A stretch of DNA of 28,250 nt from JANLQX01 sp043775075 (GTDB taxonomy: Bacteria > Actinomycetota > Acidimicrobiia > Acidimicrobiales > JANYDT01): the NCBI GenBank assembly GCA_043775075.1, contig JAYVSS010000291.1:1-28250 (forward strand). The letters run 5' to 3'. Position numbers and translations under genes: made by a program. The notes under the pieces are model-generated. The model was not told the origin of the DNA and did no database searches. It saw only the letters and a program-made list of their open reading frames with translations. Shown one piece after another: positions 7,955-15,082 of the stretch. Position 1 is the stretch's first letter. Every line of letters starts with the position of its first letter.

Positions 7955-8670
7955 CGGTGAACTTTGGGGGGGATCTGGCGACGATCGGGCCGGACGCGGT
8001 CGTCCGTGATGTGACCACCGTCGACCATGACGACGCGGGTGGCGAGGGATTCGGCGCGGGCCTCGTCGTGTGATGCGAGGAGCACGGTGGTGCCTCGGCT
8101 GGCGGCCTCCACCACCAGCGAGTCGAGCAGGTCGCGGGCGGCGGCGTCGAGTCCGGCATGGGGTTCGTCGAGGAGCCACAACGCCGGATTGCGGGCCACC
8201 AGCGCGGCCAGCGACGTTCGTCGCCGCTGACCCGCCGAGCATGCTCCGACTCGAAGGTCACGGAGGCGGCCGTCGAGCCCGAGGCGCGTCATTGCCGGTT
8301 CGATGCGATTGCCATCGCCCCGAGCGGCCTCGACGGCGAATGTCACGTTCTCGGCCACCGTCAGATCGTCGTAGAGAAACCCCTGGTGCCCGAGCAGTCC
8401 AACAGCTCGACGGGCGGTCCGGCGGTCACGCCGCAGGTCAACGCCGAGAACGGTGGCCGATCCTTCGGTCACCGTGACCAACCCCGCCAACACCTTCAGC
8501 AGCGTGGTCTTTCCGGCGCCGTTCGGACCTTTGATCACCACGATCTCACTCTGACGGACAGTGAGATCGAGGCCGGCGAGGGCGGGGAACCGTCCGAGGA
8601 GGGCAACGACACCCCGCAGTTCAACGACCGGAGCGGCGAGTTCTGGCTGGTGGTGAGCAATCGCAGGCAT
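7951..8670 (-). CDS. ccmA: CcmA, ATPase subunit of the heme ABC exporter
   Basis: 239 residues from the ATG at 8670. Walker A is GPNGAGKTT (48-56), the Q-loop is near Q96 (GHQGFLYDDLT), the signature is CSAGQRRR (144-151) in place of LSGGQ, Walker B is LWLLDEP (164-170) and the H-loop is ASHDEA (H201). The SAGQ signature is common in CcmA. It is the first gene of the operon and powers release of holo-CcmE. The frame also has an ATG at 8715 whose CATG would overlap the sortase start on the other strand; the 8670 start fits family length better. Confidence 0.92.
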   Translation of the reverse strand: MPAIAHHQPELAAPVVELRGVVALLGRFPALAGLDLTVRQSEIVVIKGPNGAGKTTLLKVLAGLVTVTEGSATVLGVDLRRDRRTARRAVGLLGHQGFLYDDLTVAENVTFAVEAARGDGNRIEPAMTRLGLDGRLRDLRVGACSAGQRRRTSLAALVARNPALWLLDEPHAGLDAAARDLLDSLVVEAASRGTTVLLASHDEARAESLATRVVMVDGGHITDDRVRPDRRQIPPKVHR

Positions 8671-8713
8671 GGGGTTCTTCAGGTCAGCCCTGAGATGTTC
8701 GATGATAGGGGCC
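8671..8713. promoter_or_regulatory. Divergent start region between ccmA and the sortase gene
   Basis: Only 43 bases separate the chosen ccmA start (8670, minus) from the sortase ATG (8714, plus). The promoters must therefore overlap or lie inside the neighbouring coding starts. No clear -35/-10 pair stands out by eye. The sortase ATG is preceded by an AGGGG run. Confidence 0.4.
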
Positions 8714-10090
8714 ATGCGTCGCCTGCTTTCAGGGGTCGGTCGGACCCTCATCACCGTCGGGGTCCTCCTCCTGCTTTTTGTTGCCTACCAACTTTGGGGC
8801 ACCGGGATTCGTCAGGCGCAGCGCCAAACCAAGTTGACGAACAGTTTTGAAGCGGAGCTGGCGGCCGCTGGCATCACTCCGATCGAAAAGAACGATCCCG
8901 GCATCTCCACGGGAACAACGCCGCCCACGCCGCCGGAGACGTCCACGGCGAATTCGGCTATCGAGGATCCAACGGTGTCCGTGCCTAACTCGCCAGGCTT
9001 GTCGGTGCCGGCTTCCGGTGGCTCAACGACTGCTCCGCCGAGCTCAACGGTGGCGCCGGTGACGTCGAGCACCCTTCCGTCGGTACGGACCGGACGCTCG
9101 AAAATGAAGGCGCCGAAGCCGGGCAAGGCCGTCGGTCTCCTGGTCATGCCGCGCATCGGTCTCCGCCAGCTCGTGGTCGAGGGTACGGCCACGGCCGACC
9201 TGCAAACTGGTCCCGGCCGATATTCGAGCACCGCCTATCCGGGCCAACCAGGAAACGTAGGTATCGCCGGGCACCGCACCACCTACGGAGCACCGTTTTT
9301 CAATCTGCAGCTCATGCGCATCGGCGATCCAATCTTCATCCAGACCCAGCAGGGGAGCTTTCGCTACGACGTGATCGACGCCTGCCAGCCAAAGTGTCTT
9401 GGTCGCAGTGCCTTTGTCGTGTCGCCGCAGAATAAGACGGTCCTGGCCGACATCCCCGGCGACAACATTTTGACCCTCACCACGTGCCACCCGCAGTACA
9501 CCGCCCGTCAGCGTTTGGTCGTGCGCGCTCGCCTCGTCGGCCCTGCCGCCACCGCCGATTTCTTCGAGCCCCCGGCCGCCACCGCCCCTCCGATCACCGC
9601 ACCACCAACGACGACCGCACCACCAACGAGCGCTCCGCCGTCAACGATCATCGCTCCGGATTCATCGGCCAATACTGCTGTTGCGACCACTTTGGAGGAT
9701 GCAACGATCCCCACCGATACCGCGGTCACGACGGACACCACCGCCGTCACCGCGGCCGTCACCACGGCGGCGGCGAAGGCCACGACGGATCCATCGGAAT
9801 CAACCGTTGCCGTCGGTGATCCCCTGTCCTTACAGAGCGAACGCGATCCCCGCGGACGGGGTCCGGTATGGAAGCTCAGTTGGCTGCAGGGACATCAGAG
9901 CACCTGGGTCGAGACCGGACTGCTCTCGCTACTCTGCGCCCTGATCTGGGCGGCTTTCTGGGCGGTCGCTCGCCGCCGCCGCCTTGGCGCACAAATCGTT
10001 ATCTACGCCGGCGGCTTTGTATTTGTTTTTCTCCCGGCCCTCTACTTCGCCTTCGAGCACGTCGCTCGCCTCCTGCCCGAAAACCTGTAA
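8714..10090 (+). CDS. Class E sortase with long Thr/Pro-rich linkers
   Basis: 458 residues. An N-terminal membrane anchor (about 10-28) is followed by a Pro/Thr/Ser-rich linker (about 62-135). The sortase core (about 138-275) carries the catalytic histidine in GIAGHRTTYGAPF (H187), the catalytic cysteine in TLTTCHPQY (C258), and arginines R265 and R268 after it. The TLTTCxP pattern marks class E, which in actinobacteria anchors or processes surface proteins. A second Thr/Pro/Ala-rich stretch (about 285-375) leads to two C-terminal membrane helices (about 400-450). The catalytic domain is thus tethered at both ends, which is longer than the usual class E architecture. No substrate with a sorting signal is visible in this window. 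Confidence 0.9.
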   Translation: MRRLLSGVGRTLITVGVLLLLFVAYQLWGTGIRQAQRQTKLTNSFEAELAAAGITPIEKNDPGISTGTTPPTPPETSTANSAIEDPTVSVPNSPGLSVPASGGSTTAPPSSTVAPVTSSTLPSVRTGRSKMKAPKPGKAVGLLVMPRIGLRQLVVEGTATADLQTGPGRYSSTAYPGQPGNVGIAGHRTTYGAPFFNLQLMRIGDPIFIQTQQGSFRYDVIDACQPKCLGRSAFVVSPQNKTVLADIPGDNILTLTTCHPQYTARQRLVVRARLVGPAATADFFEPPAATAPPITAPPTTTAPPTSAPPSTIIAPDSSANTAVATTLEDATIPTDTAVTTDTTAVTAAVTTAAAKATTDPSESTVAVGDPLSLQSERDPRGRGPVWKLSWLQGHQSTWVETGLLSLLCALIWAAFWAVARRRRLGAQIVIYAGGFVFVFLPALYFAFEHVARLLPENL

Positions 10091-10113
10091 CAGCTCGTCT
10101 TCTGGCCGCGCCC

Positions 10114-10131
10114 GTGGCGCCTTCGTGGCGC
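10114..10131. terminator. Short hairpin between converging genes
   Basis: GCGCC (10117-10121) and GGCGC (10127-10131) form a 5-bp stem with a TTCGT loop in the 41-base gap between the sortase stop and the biotin carrier stop. The same bases form a GTGGCGC direct repeat. There is no T-tract, so this is a weak candidate. Confidence 0.25.
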
Positions 10132-10347
10132 TTACGGCGTGAGGACCACCAGGACGTCGCCGTCTTGCACCTGATCGTCGGGTTTGACCCGAACCTCGGT
10201 AATTGTCCCGGCCCGCTCAGCCTCCACCGGAATCTCCATCTTCATCGATTCGAGAATCACCAGGACGTCACCCGGCGCCACCGTTGCGCCAACGACCGCG
10301 GCGACCTGCCACACACTGGCCGCCATTTCGGCTCGAATCTCACTCAT
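10132..10347 (-). CDS. Small biotin carboxyl carrier protein (TB7.3-like)
   Basis: 71 residues, a single biotinyl/lipoyl domain. The biotin-accepting lysine is K36 in LESMKMEIP, and the second half holds the paired beta hairpin (VKPDDQVQDGDVLVVL). Size and sequence closely recall mycobacterial TB7.3 (Rv3221c), a stand-alone biotinylated protein presumed to serve acyl-CoA carboxylases. The start at 10347 has GGGGGAGCAGG just upstream. No carboxylase or biotin ligase gene is adjacent. Confidence 0.92.
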   Translation of the reverse strand: MSEIRAEMAASVWQVAAVVGATVAPGDVLVILESMKMEIPVEAERAGTITEVRVKPDDQVQDGDVLVVLTP

Positions 10348-10459
10348 TTGCCTGCTCCCCCAACTTACGGATGATCCTTCGAGCGTACGAGAGTTCCGGG
10401 GACCGACGGCGTCGAAGGGCGGCTGGGCGCGACACGGGCGGGTAGCGTGGCGTTCTCTT

Positions 10460-11293
10460 ATGCGCCTTGCCGGATTCGCCGTTGCTCTCGGGCTTGTGGC
10501 CGGGTTAGTGGGCGGCGGATCATTGCGGTTTCTGCGCAAGTTTGCGTTGCGGGCGCCCTGGCTCGGAGCGCTCTGGGTCGTTGGCTCGATCGTGGCCACG
10601 CACCTGCACGGGTCCGCTGCGGTTATCGTCCTGGTCGCCTCAACGGTTGCTGGCGCAGCTCTCGCGGCCACCAACGCGCTGCGCTGGCCGGGCTTTGCCG
10701 CCGTGGCGTTGGGCTTGACGCTCAACGCGTTGGTGCTGGGCGTGAATGGAGGGTTGCCGTACGACCCGGCCGCCGCCCGTTCGGCCGGTCTGGTGGCATC
10801 GGGTCCGGTGTTGCTCAGGACCGACGGCCTGACCCGTCCGTTTCGCGACGGTGACACGTTGCTCGTCCTCGCCCGACGTATCCCTTTCGCCCCGTTGCGG
10901 GCGGTCACGTCCGTCGGTGATTTGATGCTGGCGCTCGGGCTCGGCCTGGCGATGTTCAGCGTTACCGTTGATCGAGGGAAGGCTCGTCCGCACCGGGCTC
11001 GTCATGGCCTCGACGCGTCGTTGCATGCGGCTCTCCTGTCTAGGTCCCCGGCGTTGAGCGCTGATCCGGTCGCAACGCGGCCCGCCCCGCTCGACGTCGC
11101 CCTTTTGGTCGCATCGGTGGCGGACGATCCCGTCGTACTCATGGACCTCACTGCCGCTGATGCCGACGATCCGCACCTGGCCAGCGAGCTCACCGCTCGC
11201 GCCGCCGTGCGTTCGGTTCTCGCTCGCCACGGTCTGCCCCAGCTCGACAGCGGTGCGGTGCGGTCAACAGAAACGGAGCAGGCCAATGCCTGA
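10460..11293 (+). CDS. DUF5317-type membrane protein
   Basis: 277 residues from the ATG at 10460. The N-terminal half has four to five hydrophobic helices and the DUF5317-like pattern of a helix ending in LNALVLGVNGGLPYDPAAA, then a loop, then RIPFAPLRAVTSVGDLMLALGL. The family has no known function. The C-terminal third (about 180-277) is soluble, Ala/Asp-rich and not recognised; it may be a lineage-specific extension. Its end overlaps the next gene by 8 bases. An alternative start upstream would run antisense to the biotin carrier gene and is unlikely. Confidence 0.75.
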   Translation: MRLAGFAVALGLVAGLVGGGSLRFLRKFALRAPWLGALWVVGSIVATHLHGSAAVIVLVASTVAGAALAATNALRWPGFAAVALGLTLNALVLGVNGGLPYDPAAARSAGLVASGPVLLRTDGLTRPFRDGDTLLVLARRIPFAPLRAVTSVGDLMLALGLGLAMFSVTVDRGKARPHRARHGLDASLHAALLSRSPALSADPVATRPAPLDVALLVASVADDPVVLMDLTAADADDPHLASELTARAAVRSVLARHGLPQLDSGAVRSTETEQANA

Positions 11294-11591
11294 GCCCGAC
11301 CCCCATCTCGTCCGCCGGGCCCAGGTCGCCCGCGCCGTGAAGATCGGCAAAGCCGTGGGCTACGGATGTTTTGCGTTGGCCTGCGTGGCGTTCGGGTTCA
11401 TCTGGTTGGATAAGCCGACCGATGTGGCCAACACGGCAATTGCCTGGTCGATGGGTATCGGCTCGTTGTTCCTCGCACCAGCCATCGTGTTTGGCTACGC
11501 CGTGGCCAAGGCCGAGAGGGAAGAAAGGGCCGACGACGCCGCCCGTGCAGCGAGGGTGGCCAAGCGCAATGCTCAACCACCCTCCAACTAG
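11286..11591 (+). CDS. Small two-helix membrane protein, unknown function
   Basis: 101 residues. A basic N-terminus precedes two hydrophobic segments (about 25-42 and 55-73) and a charged Glu/Arg/Ala tail. The start overlaps the end of the DUF5317 gene, so the two are translationally coupled. I do not recognise the family. Confidence 0.7.
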   Translation: MPEPDPHLVRRAQVARAVKIGKAVGYGCFALACVAFGFIWLDKPTDVANTAIAWSMGIGSLFLAPAIVFGYAVAKAEREERADDAARAARVAKRNAQPPSN

Positions 11592-11646
11592 CCCCGCATT
11601 GTTGTCTGCGCGCTGAATATCTGTGCGCTGACTATTCGGGCTTTTA

Positions 11647-12753
11647 CTAGTAAACGATCATTCCTCGGATGTTCTTGCCATCGCGCATGTCCTGGTAGCC
11701 CTCGTTGATTTCTTCGAGAGTGTACGTACGGGTGATGAGCTCGTCGAGCTTGAGCTGACCGGCCTGATAGAGACCGAGAAGACGGGGGATATCGGCACGC
11801 GGCGAGCCGCCGCCGAACAGGGCGCCGCGTACTTCCTTCTGATAGATCGTCAACTCGAAGAGGTTCATCTTCACTTCGGTGTTGAACATCGGCGCCACCG
11901 CGGTGATCACCATGCGGCCACCCTTGGAGATGAGTGACATGACTTGAGCCATGTCGTTCCCGTCGGCCACGCCCACGGTGTAAATCGCCTTGTCAGCCAT
12001 CACGCCACGGCTCAACGTCTGGAGAATGCCGAAGGCTTCGTCCATGCTCGACGCTGTGTGCGTGGCGCCGAACTCCATGGCCTTTTCCCGCTTGAAGGCC
12101 ACCGGGTCAACGGCCACGATGTTCTTCGCCCCGGCCGCTTTGGCGCCCTGAATGGCGTTGGCTCCGATGCCGCCGCAACCGATCACGACCACGTTGTCTC
12201 CCACCTTGACCTCGCCGGCGTACACCGACGAACCCCAACCGGTCGTCACGCCACAACCAACGAGGGCGGCTTGCTTCAGCGGGATGTCCTTTTCGATGCG
12301 GACGCAGCTCTCGACCTTGGCGTTCAGGTGATTGGCAAACGTGCCCACGCCACACATTTTGGCCAGGCCGACGCCGTTGCTGTCGAAGGCATTGAACGTG
12401 CCGTCCCCGGTCACGATTGTCGCCCCGGCATCACACAGATTGGTCTTCCCGATGGAGCACCAGTGACACTTCCCGCATGACGGCATGAAGCTGAACACCA
12501 CGTGATCGCCAACAACGAGGTCAGTGACACCGGGGCCGATCTTGGTGACGACACCGGCGCCTTCATGGCCGCCGATGATCGGAATAGCCGACGGCATATC
12601 GCCGGTGAGGAGGTGTTCGTCGGAGTGACACAGACCCGACGATGTGAGGGCAACCTGCACCTCACCGGCGATGGGATCGTTGACGGTGATTTCCTCGATC
12701 TTCCACGGCCCTCCGACTTCGTAGAGGATCGCTGCTTTGGCCTTGGTCGTCAT
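11647..12753 (-). CDS. NDMA-dependent (nicotinoprotein) zinc alcohol dehydrogenase
   Basis: 368 residues, MDR zinc dehydrogenase. Catalytic zinc ligands fit C42 (GLCHSDEH) and H63/E64 (GGHEGAG). The structural zinc site is C93, C96, C99 and C107. The Rossmann motif is GCGGIGANA (near 193). The sequence matches the class annotated as Rxyl_3153-type NDMA-dependent alcohol dehydrogenases, in which NAD stays bound and electrons leave to an external carrier, in many actinobacteria mycofactocin. That assignment is from family memory. It lies downstream of the ETF-beta gene on the same strand with a 152-base gap that holds a possible operator. Confidence 0.9.
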   Translation of the reverse strand: MTTKAKAAILYEVGGPWKIEEITVNDPIAGEVQVALTSSGLCHSDEHLLTGDMPSAIPIIGGHEGAGVVTKIGPGVTDLVVGDHVVFSFMPSCGKCHWCSIGKTNLCDAGATIVTGDGTFNAFDSNGVGLAKMCGVGTFANHLNAKVESCVRIEKDIPLKQAALVGCGVTTGWGSSVYAGEVKVGDNVVVIGCGGIGANAIQGAKAAGAKNIVAVDPVAFKREKAMEFGATHTASSMDEAFGILQTLSRGVMADKAIYTVGVADGNDMAQVMSLISKGGRMVITAVAPMFNTEVKMNLFELTIYQKEVRGALFGGGSPRADIPRLLGLYQAGQLKLDELITRTYTLEEINEGYQDMRDGKNIRGMIVY

Positions 12754-12836
12754 GAGTGCAAAATCTCCGTTTGTGGTGATGGCGGCTGAGCCGATGGTTG
12801 TGGCGGGCGCGTCGGGTCCGTCTCCCGATGCGGCCT

Positions 12837-12856
12837 CTGACCGTAGTCAGGGTCAG
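12837..12856. promoter_or_regulatory. Candidate operator upstream of the alcohol dehydrogenase
   Basis: CTGACC (12837-12842) and GGTCAG (12851-12856) form a perfect 6-bp inverted repeat with an 8-bp centre, which itself contains a nested CTGAC-CGTA-GTCAG. It lies about 85 bases upstream of the dehydrogenase start, in the gap before the ETF-beta 3' end. A GGAG run about 11 bases before the ATG is the likely ribosome site. Confidence 0.4.
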
Positions 12857-12905
12857 CGACGTAGGTCACATCGGTCGTCGCGGCGGGTGGACACTGTCCG
12901 ATCCT

Positions 12906-13760
12906 CTACGGGATCTGGCCCCAGAGACGGAGTTGGTCGAGGATGGCGTCGGCGGCCTCGTCGGGGCCGAGGGTGAGGCGCCTCGGTGGGGTGCGGTTGA
13001 CCAGGGCACCGGTGAGTTGCTCCACCCGTTTGCGGGGATCGGCCGATGCAGGCGCTTCGAGGATGCGGGCCCGGGGTTTGAACGGACCGACGCGAAACGG
13101 CGCAGCTTCCCACTGGACGGAGGCTGGCGTGATTACGTTGATCGTGGCGCTACGGGCAGCAAGCACGCCGGACAGGGGCGCTCGGCGCAGACGAGCCACT
13201 GACCCCTCAACGGAAACCACTGCGGCCCCGGACACCGCAATTACCTCGCGCCGACCGCCATCGAGGCGTCGCTCCAAGTTCAACGCACGGGGGCCCCGAT
13301 CATCGACGGCCACAATCCCGCAGGCGGCGTCAATCCCGAGATCCGCCGACAGGAACACCGGGACCGAGGCCGATCCGCGGTCGAGGCTCCAGTCGCCGCA
13401 GAGCACAAGAGCGGGGGACGAAGGCATTGTGGTGATCGTCGCGCCGAGCAGTGAGGCCACGCAGGCACTGGTCGGCTGGTGATCCACGTCGGCGGTTGAC
13501 CCGGTATCGATACGGGTGACCCGGCTGGCGCCGGCGGCGAGGGCGTCGCGCAGCATGGCGTTAGCGGCGGACGAGCCCACGCACACGACTTCGCACGTGG
13601 TGGACCAGGCGTCCGCCAGCCTCAGGCCAACTTCCAGGGCTGCTTGATCGGCGAGCGAGGGTCCCTCCCATCGCTCGTCAGAAACAACGACACCAGTGAG
13701 CGGATCAACCCCGGGTCGCAGTGCAACCCACTTCATGCAGACGATGATTGGCGCAATCAT
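12906..13760 (-). CDS. Electron transfer flavoprotein beta subunit-like (FixA-type)
   Basis: 284 residues from the ATG at 13760. The N-terminus IIVCMKWVALRPGVDPLTG matches ETF-beta/FixA. DQAALEVGLRLAD, then VVCVGSSAANAMLRDALAAGASRVTRID, resembles the nucleotide-binding core. The C-terminal KPRARILEAPASADPRKRVEQLTG segment and the final EAADAILDQLRLWG helix are also typical. ETF-beta normally pairs with ETF-alpha, which carries most of the FAD site; no alpha gene follows. Some actinobacterial ETF-beta proteins are annotated as mycofactocin-associated, which fits the neighbouring NDMA-type dehydrogenase, but this is inference. No strong ribosome site precedes the ATG. Confidence 0.82.
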   Translation of the reverse strand: MIAPIIVCMKWVALRPGVDPLTGVVVSDERWEGPSLADQAALEVGLRLADAWSTTCEVVCVGSSAANAMLRDALAAGASRVTRIDTGSTADVDHQPTSACVASLLGATITTMPSSPALVLCGDWSLDRGSASVPVFLSADLGIDAACGIVAVDDRGPRALNLERRLDGGRREVIAVSGAAVVSVEGSVARLRRAPLSGVLAARSATINVITPASVQWEAAPFRVGPFKPRARILEAPASADPRKRVEQLTGALVNRTPPRRLTLGPDEAADAILDQLRLWGQIP

Positions 13761-13797
13761 ACGTACACTTAGTGTCCGCGGTTGGTGATTTTGCGGC

Positions 13798-14088
13798 TCA
13801 TCCGTGACGGAAGACGACGCCGTGGCCGCCCTCCGGATAGGACCACGAGATCGCCCCTTCTGTGTTGCACACCAGGTAGCACGTGCCGCATTCGAAACAC
13901 TGTTCGTAGTTGAACAAGATGCCGCCGTCGTTCGTGGGCACGAAGAGCTTGGCCGGGCACGCGTGCACGCAGGCGCTGGTCGTGCAGCTGCGGCACAGAT
14001 CGCCGTCCACGACGATATGGGGAGTGTGACTGACTCGGAAGTCGACCGTTTCCATGCGGTCGTCAAATGCAATGGGAGTACTGCGCAT
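13798..14088 (-). CDS. fixX: FixX-like ferredoxin
   Basis: 96 residues with eight cysteines in two groups: C32, C35, C40, C44 (CRSCTTSACVHACPA) and C64, C67, C70, C74 (CFECGTCYLVC). The VDGDLCRSC, ACPAKLF and YEQCFECGTC blocks match FixX, the ferredoxin partner of the FixC quinone reductase. It starts 3 bases after the LOG-family stop and is followed by the FixA-like gene, so it is probably co-transcribed with both. Confidence 0.9.
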   Translation of the reverse strand: MRSTPIAFDDRMETVDFRVSHTPHIVVDGDLCRSCTTSACVHACPAKLFVPTNDGGILFNYEQCFECGTCYLVCNTEGAISWSYPEGGHGVVFRHG

Positions 14089-14091
14089 GGG

Positions 14092-15057
14092 CTACGACGG
14101 TAGCGGGGCATCGGCCGCTGGCGCGAATGCGTGGAGGAAAGCCTCCGCTTCGTTGACGTCGGATGTTATGCATACGTACTGTCCGTATGTGGCGTTGCCG
14201 AAGAGGGGACGAAGCAACATCTCGACGGGAAAGCGATCGGTCCACCATCGGTCGACGCCTTGGAACGGTAGGTCGAGGAAGCACATCGGGCTGAACCACT
14301 CGTGCGTTCTGTAGGCATTCTGGGCGGCGTCTTGGAAGACCTCCTGCAGGGTTCCGGCCTCTCCGGGGGCGTAGACGACGCCGCGGCGGGCGATGGCCAG
14401 GAGGCCGTCTTCGCGTAAAGCGTTCGAGACGTACTTGGCGATGTGGGTGGCAAACGGAGTGGGCGGCTCGTGCCCGTAGAACCAGGTCGGCACACTCAGG
14501 CTGGGCCGCAACGGGCCATCGGTCGCTAACTCACCGAGCAGGGTGAACGCCGGTGCTTGCCAGGTATGAAGCGTGCGTATCAATGCTCGATCGACCGACC
14601 CGTCGGTGCGAACGACCTTTGTCATGCCGGAGGGAAACATCGGAACCGTGGCCAGGTGATCGATGGCTGCGTTGAGGACGCTGTCGGTCCTTTGGGCCAA
14701 GGCAGCTCCGAGCTGGGTCGCCTCCATCGCGCCCGGCCCGCCACCGCTGGTCACGATGATGTTGCGGCGGGCGAGGCGTTGGGCGAGGTCGGCGATAGCA
14801 CGAAAGCTGGCTTCGTCCCGGCCGACCTTGTGGCCGCCCATGATCGCCACGCAGTGTCGGTCAACGAGGAAGGTGTCACGGGCTTCCGTTATGCGTTGAT
14901 CCTGTTCGGCCCACGCGATGCGGTGGATCGGCGACGTCGTCGGCTGTTTGGTGGCGAGATACGTCCGGAAGTCGAGCGTGTCGAGATAGGAGCCAGGTTC
15001 GTCTGGGTCGAATCCGTCGAAAAGTTCAACAGGGCTGAACAGCGGGCGGGCGGACAT
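14092..15057 (-). CDS. LOG-family nucleotide-binding protein (lysine-decarboxylase-like fold)
   Basis: 321 residues from the ATG at 15057. A LOG-type Rossmann fold is shown by AIMGGHKVGRDE, SGGGPGAMEA (105-113) and YAPGEAGTLQEVFQDA (231-239 core). The last motif is normally PGGxGTxxE; here the second Gly is Glu, though the catalytic-type Glu is kept. Classic LOG proteins release cytokinin bases from their ribotides. This one is about 100 residues longer at the N-terminus, so substrate and role are open. It lies between FixC and FixX, an unusual place. An ATG at 15114 would overlap the FixC end. Confidence 0.8.
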   Translation of the reverse strand: MSARPLFSPVELFDGFDPDEPGSYLDTLDFRTYLATKQPTTSPIHRIAWAEQDQRITEARDTFLVDRHCVAIMGGHKVGRDEASFRAIADLAQRLARRNIIVTSGGGPGAMEATQLGAALAQRTDSVLNAAIDHLATVPMFPSGMTKVVRTDGSVDRALIRTLHTWQAPAFTLLGELATDGPLRPSLSVPTWFYGHEPPTPFATHIAKYVSNALREDGLLAIARRGVVYAPGEAGTLQEVFQDAAQNAYRTHEWFSPMCFLDLPFQGVDRWWTDRFPVEMLLRPLFGNATYGQYVCITSDVNEAEAFLHAFAPAADAPLPS

Positions 15058-15082
15058 GGCGGGCGCAGAGGTGGTCGGGCAA

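Noticed and set aside
7130..7960. Plus-strand frame of 276 codons opposite ccmB
   Set aside because: Gly/Glu/Arg-rich with no domain, antisense to a clear CcmB; a shadow of biased codon use.
8158..8850. Plus-strand frame antisense to ccmA
   Set aside because: No recognisable domain; the opposite strand has all ABC ATPase motifs.
9600..9660. Possible short tandem repeat in the sortase linker
   Set aside because: The ACCACCAACGACGACCGC-like pattern is coding Thr/Pro low complexity and is not an independent repeat element.
9508..9783. Val/Ala/Gly repeat-like minus-strand frame opposite the sortase linker
   Set aside because: It is the mirror of the Thr/Pro-rich linker codons, not a separate repeat protein.
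10348..10908. Minus-strand extension of the biotin carrier frame to 258 codons
   Set aside because: The extension overlaps the DUF5317 gene and is Arg/Pro/Thr-rich; the 71-residue form from 10347 has a good ribosome site and matches TB7.3 length.
13761..14111. N-terminal extension of the ETF-beta frame across the FixX gene
   Set aside because: The extra residues are a Ser/Thr/Arg-rich shadow of FixX; the ATG at 13760 begins the family-typical N-terminus.
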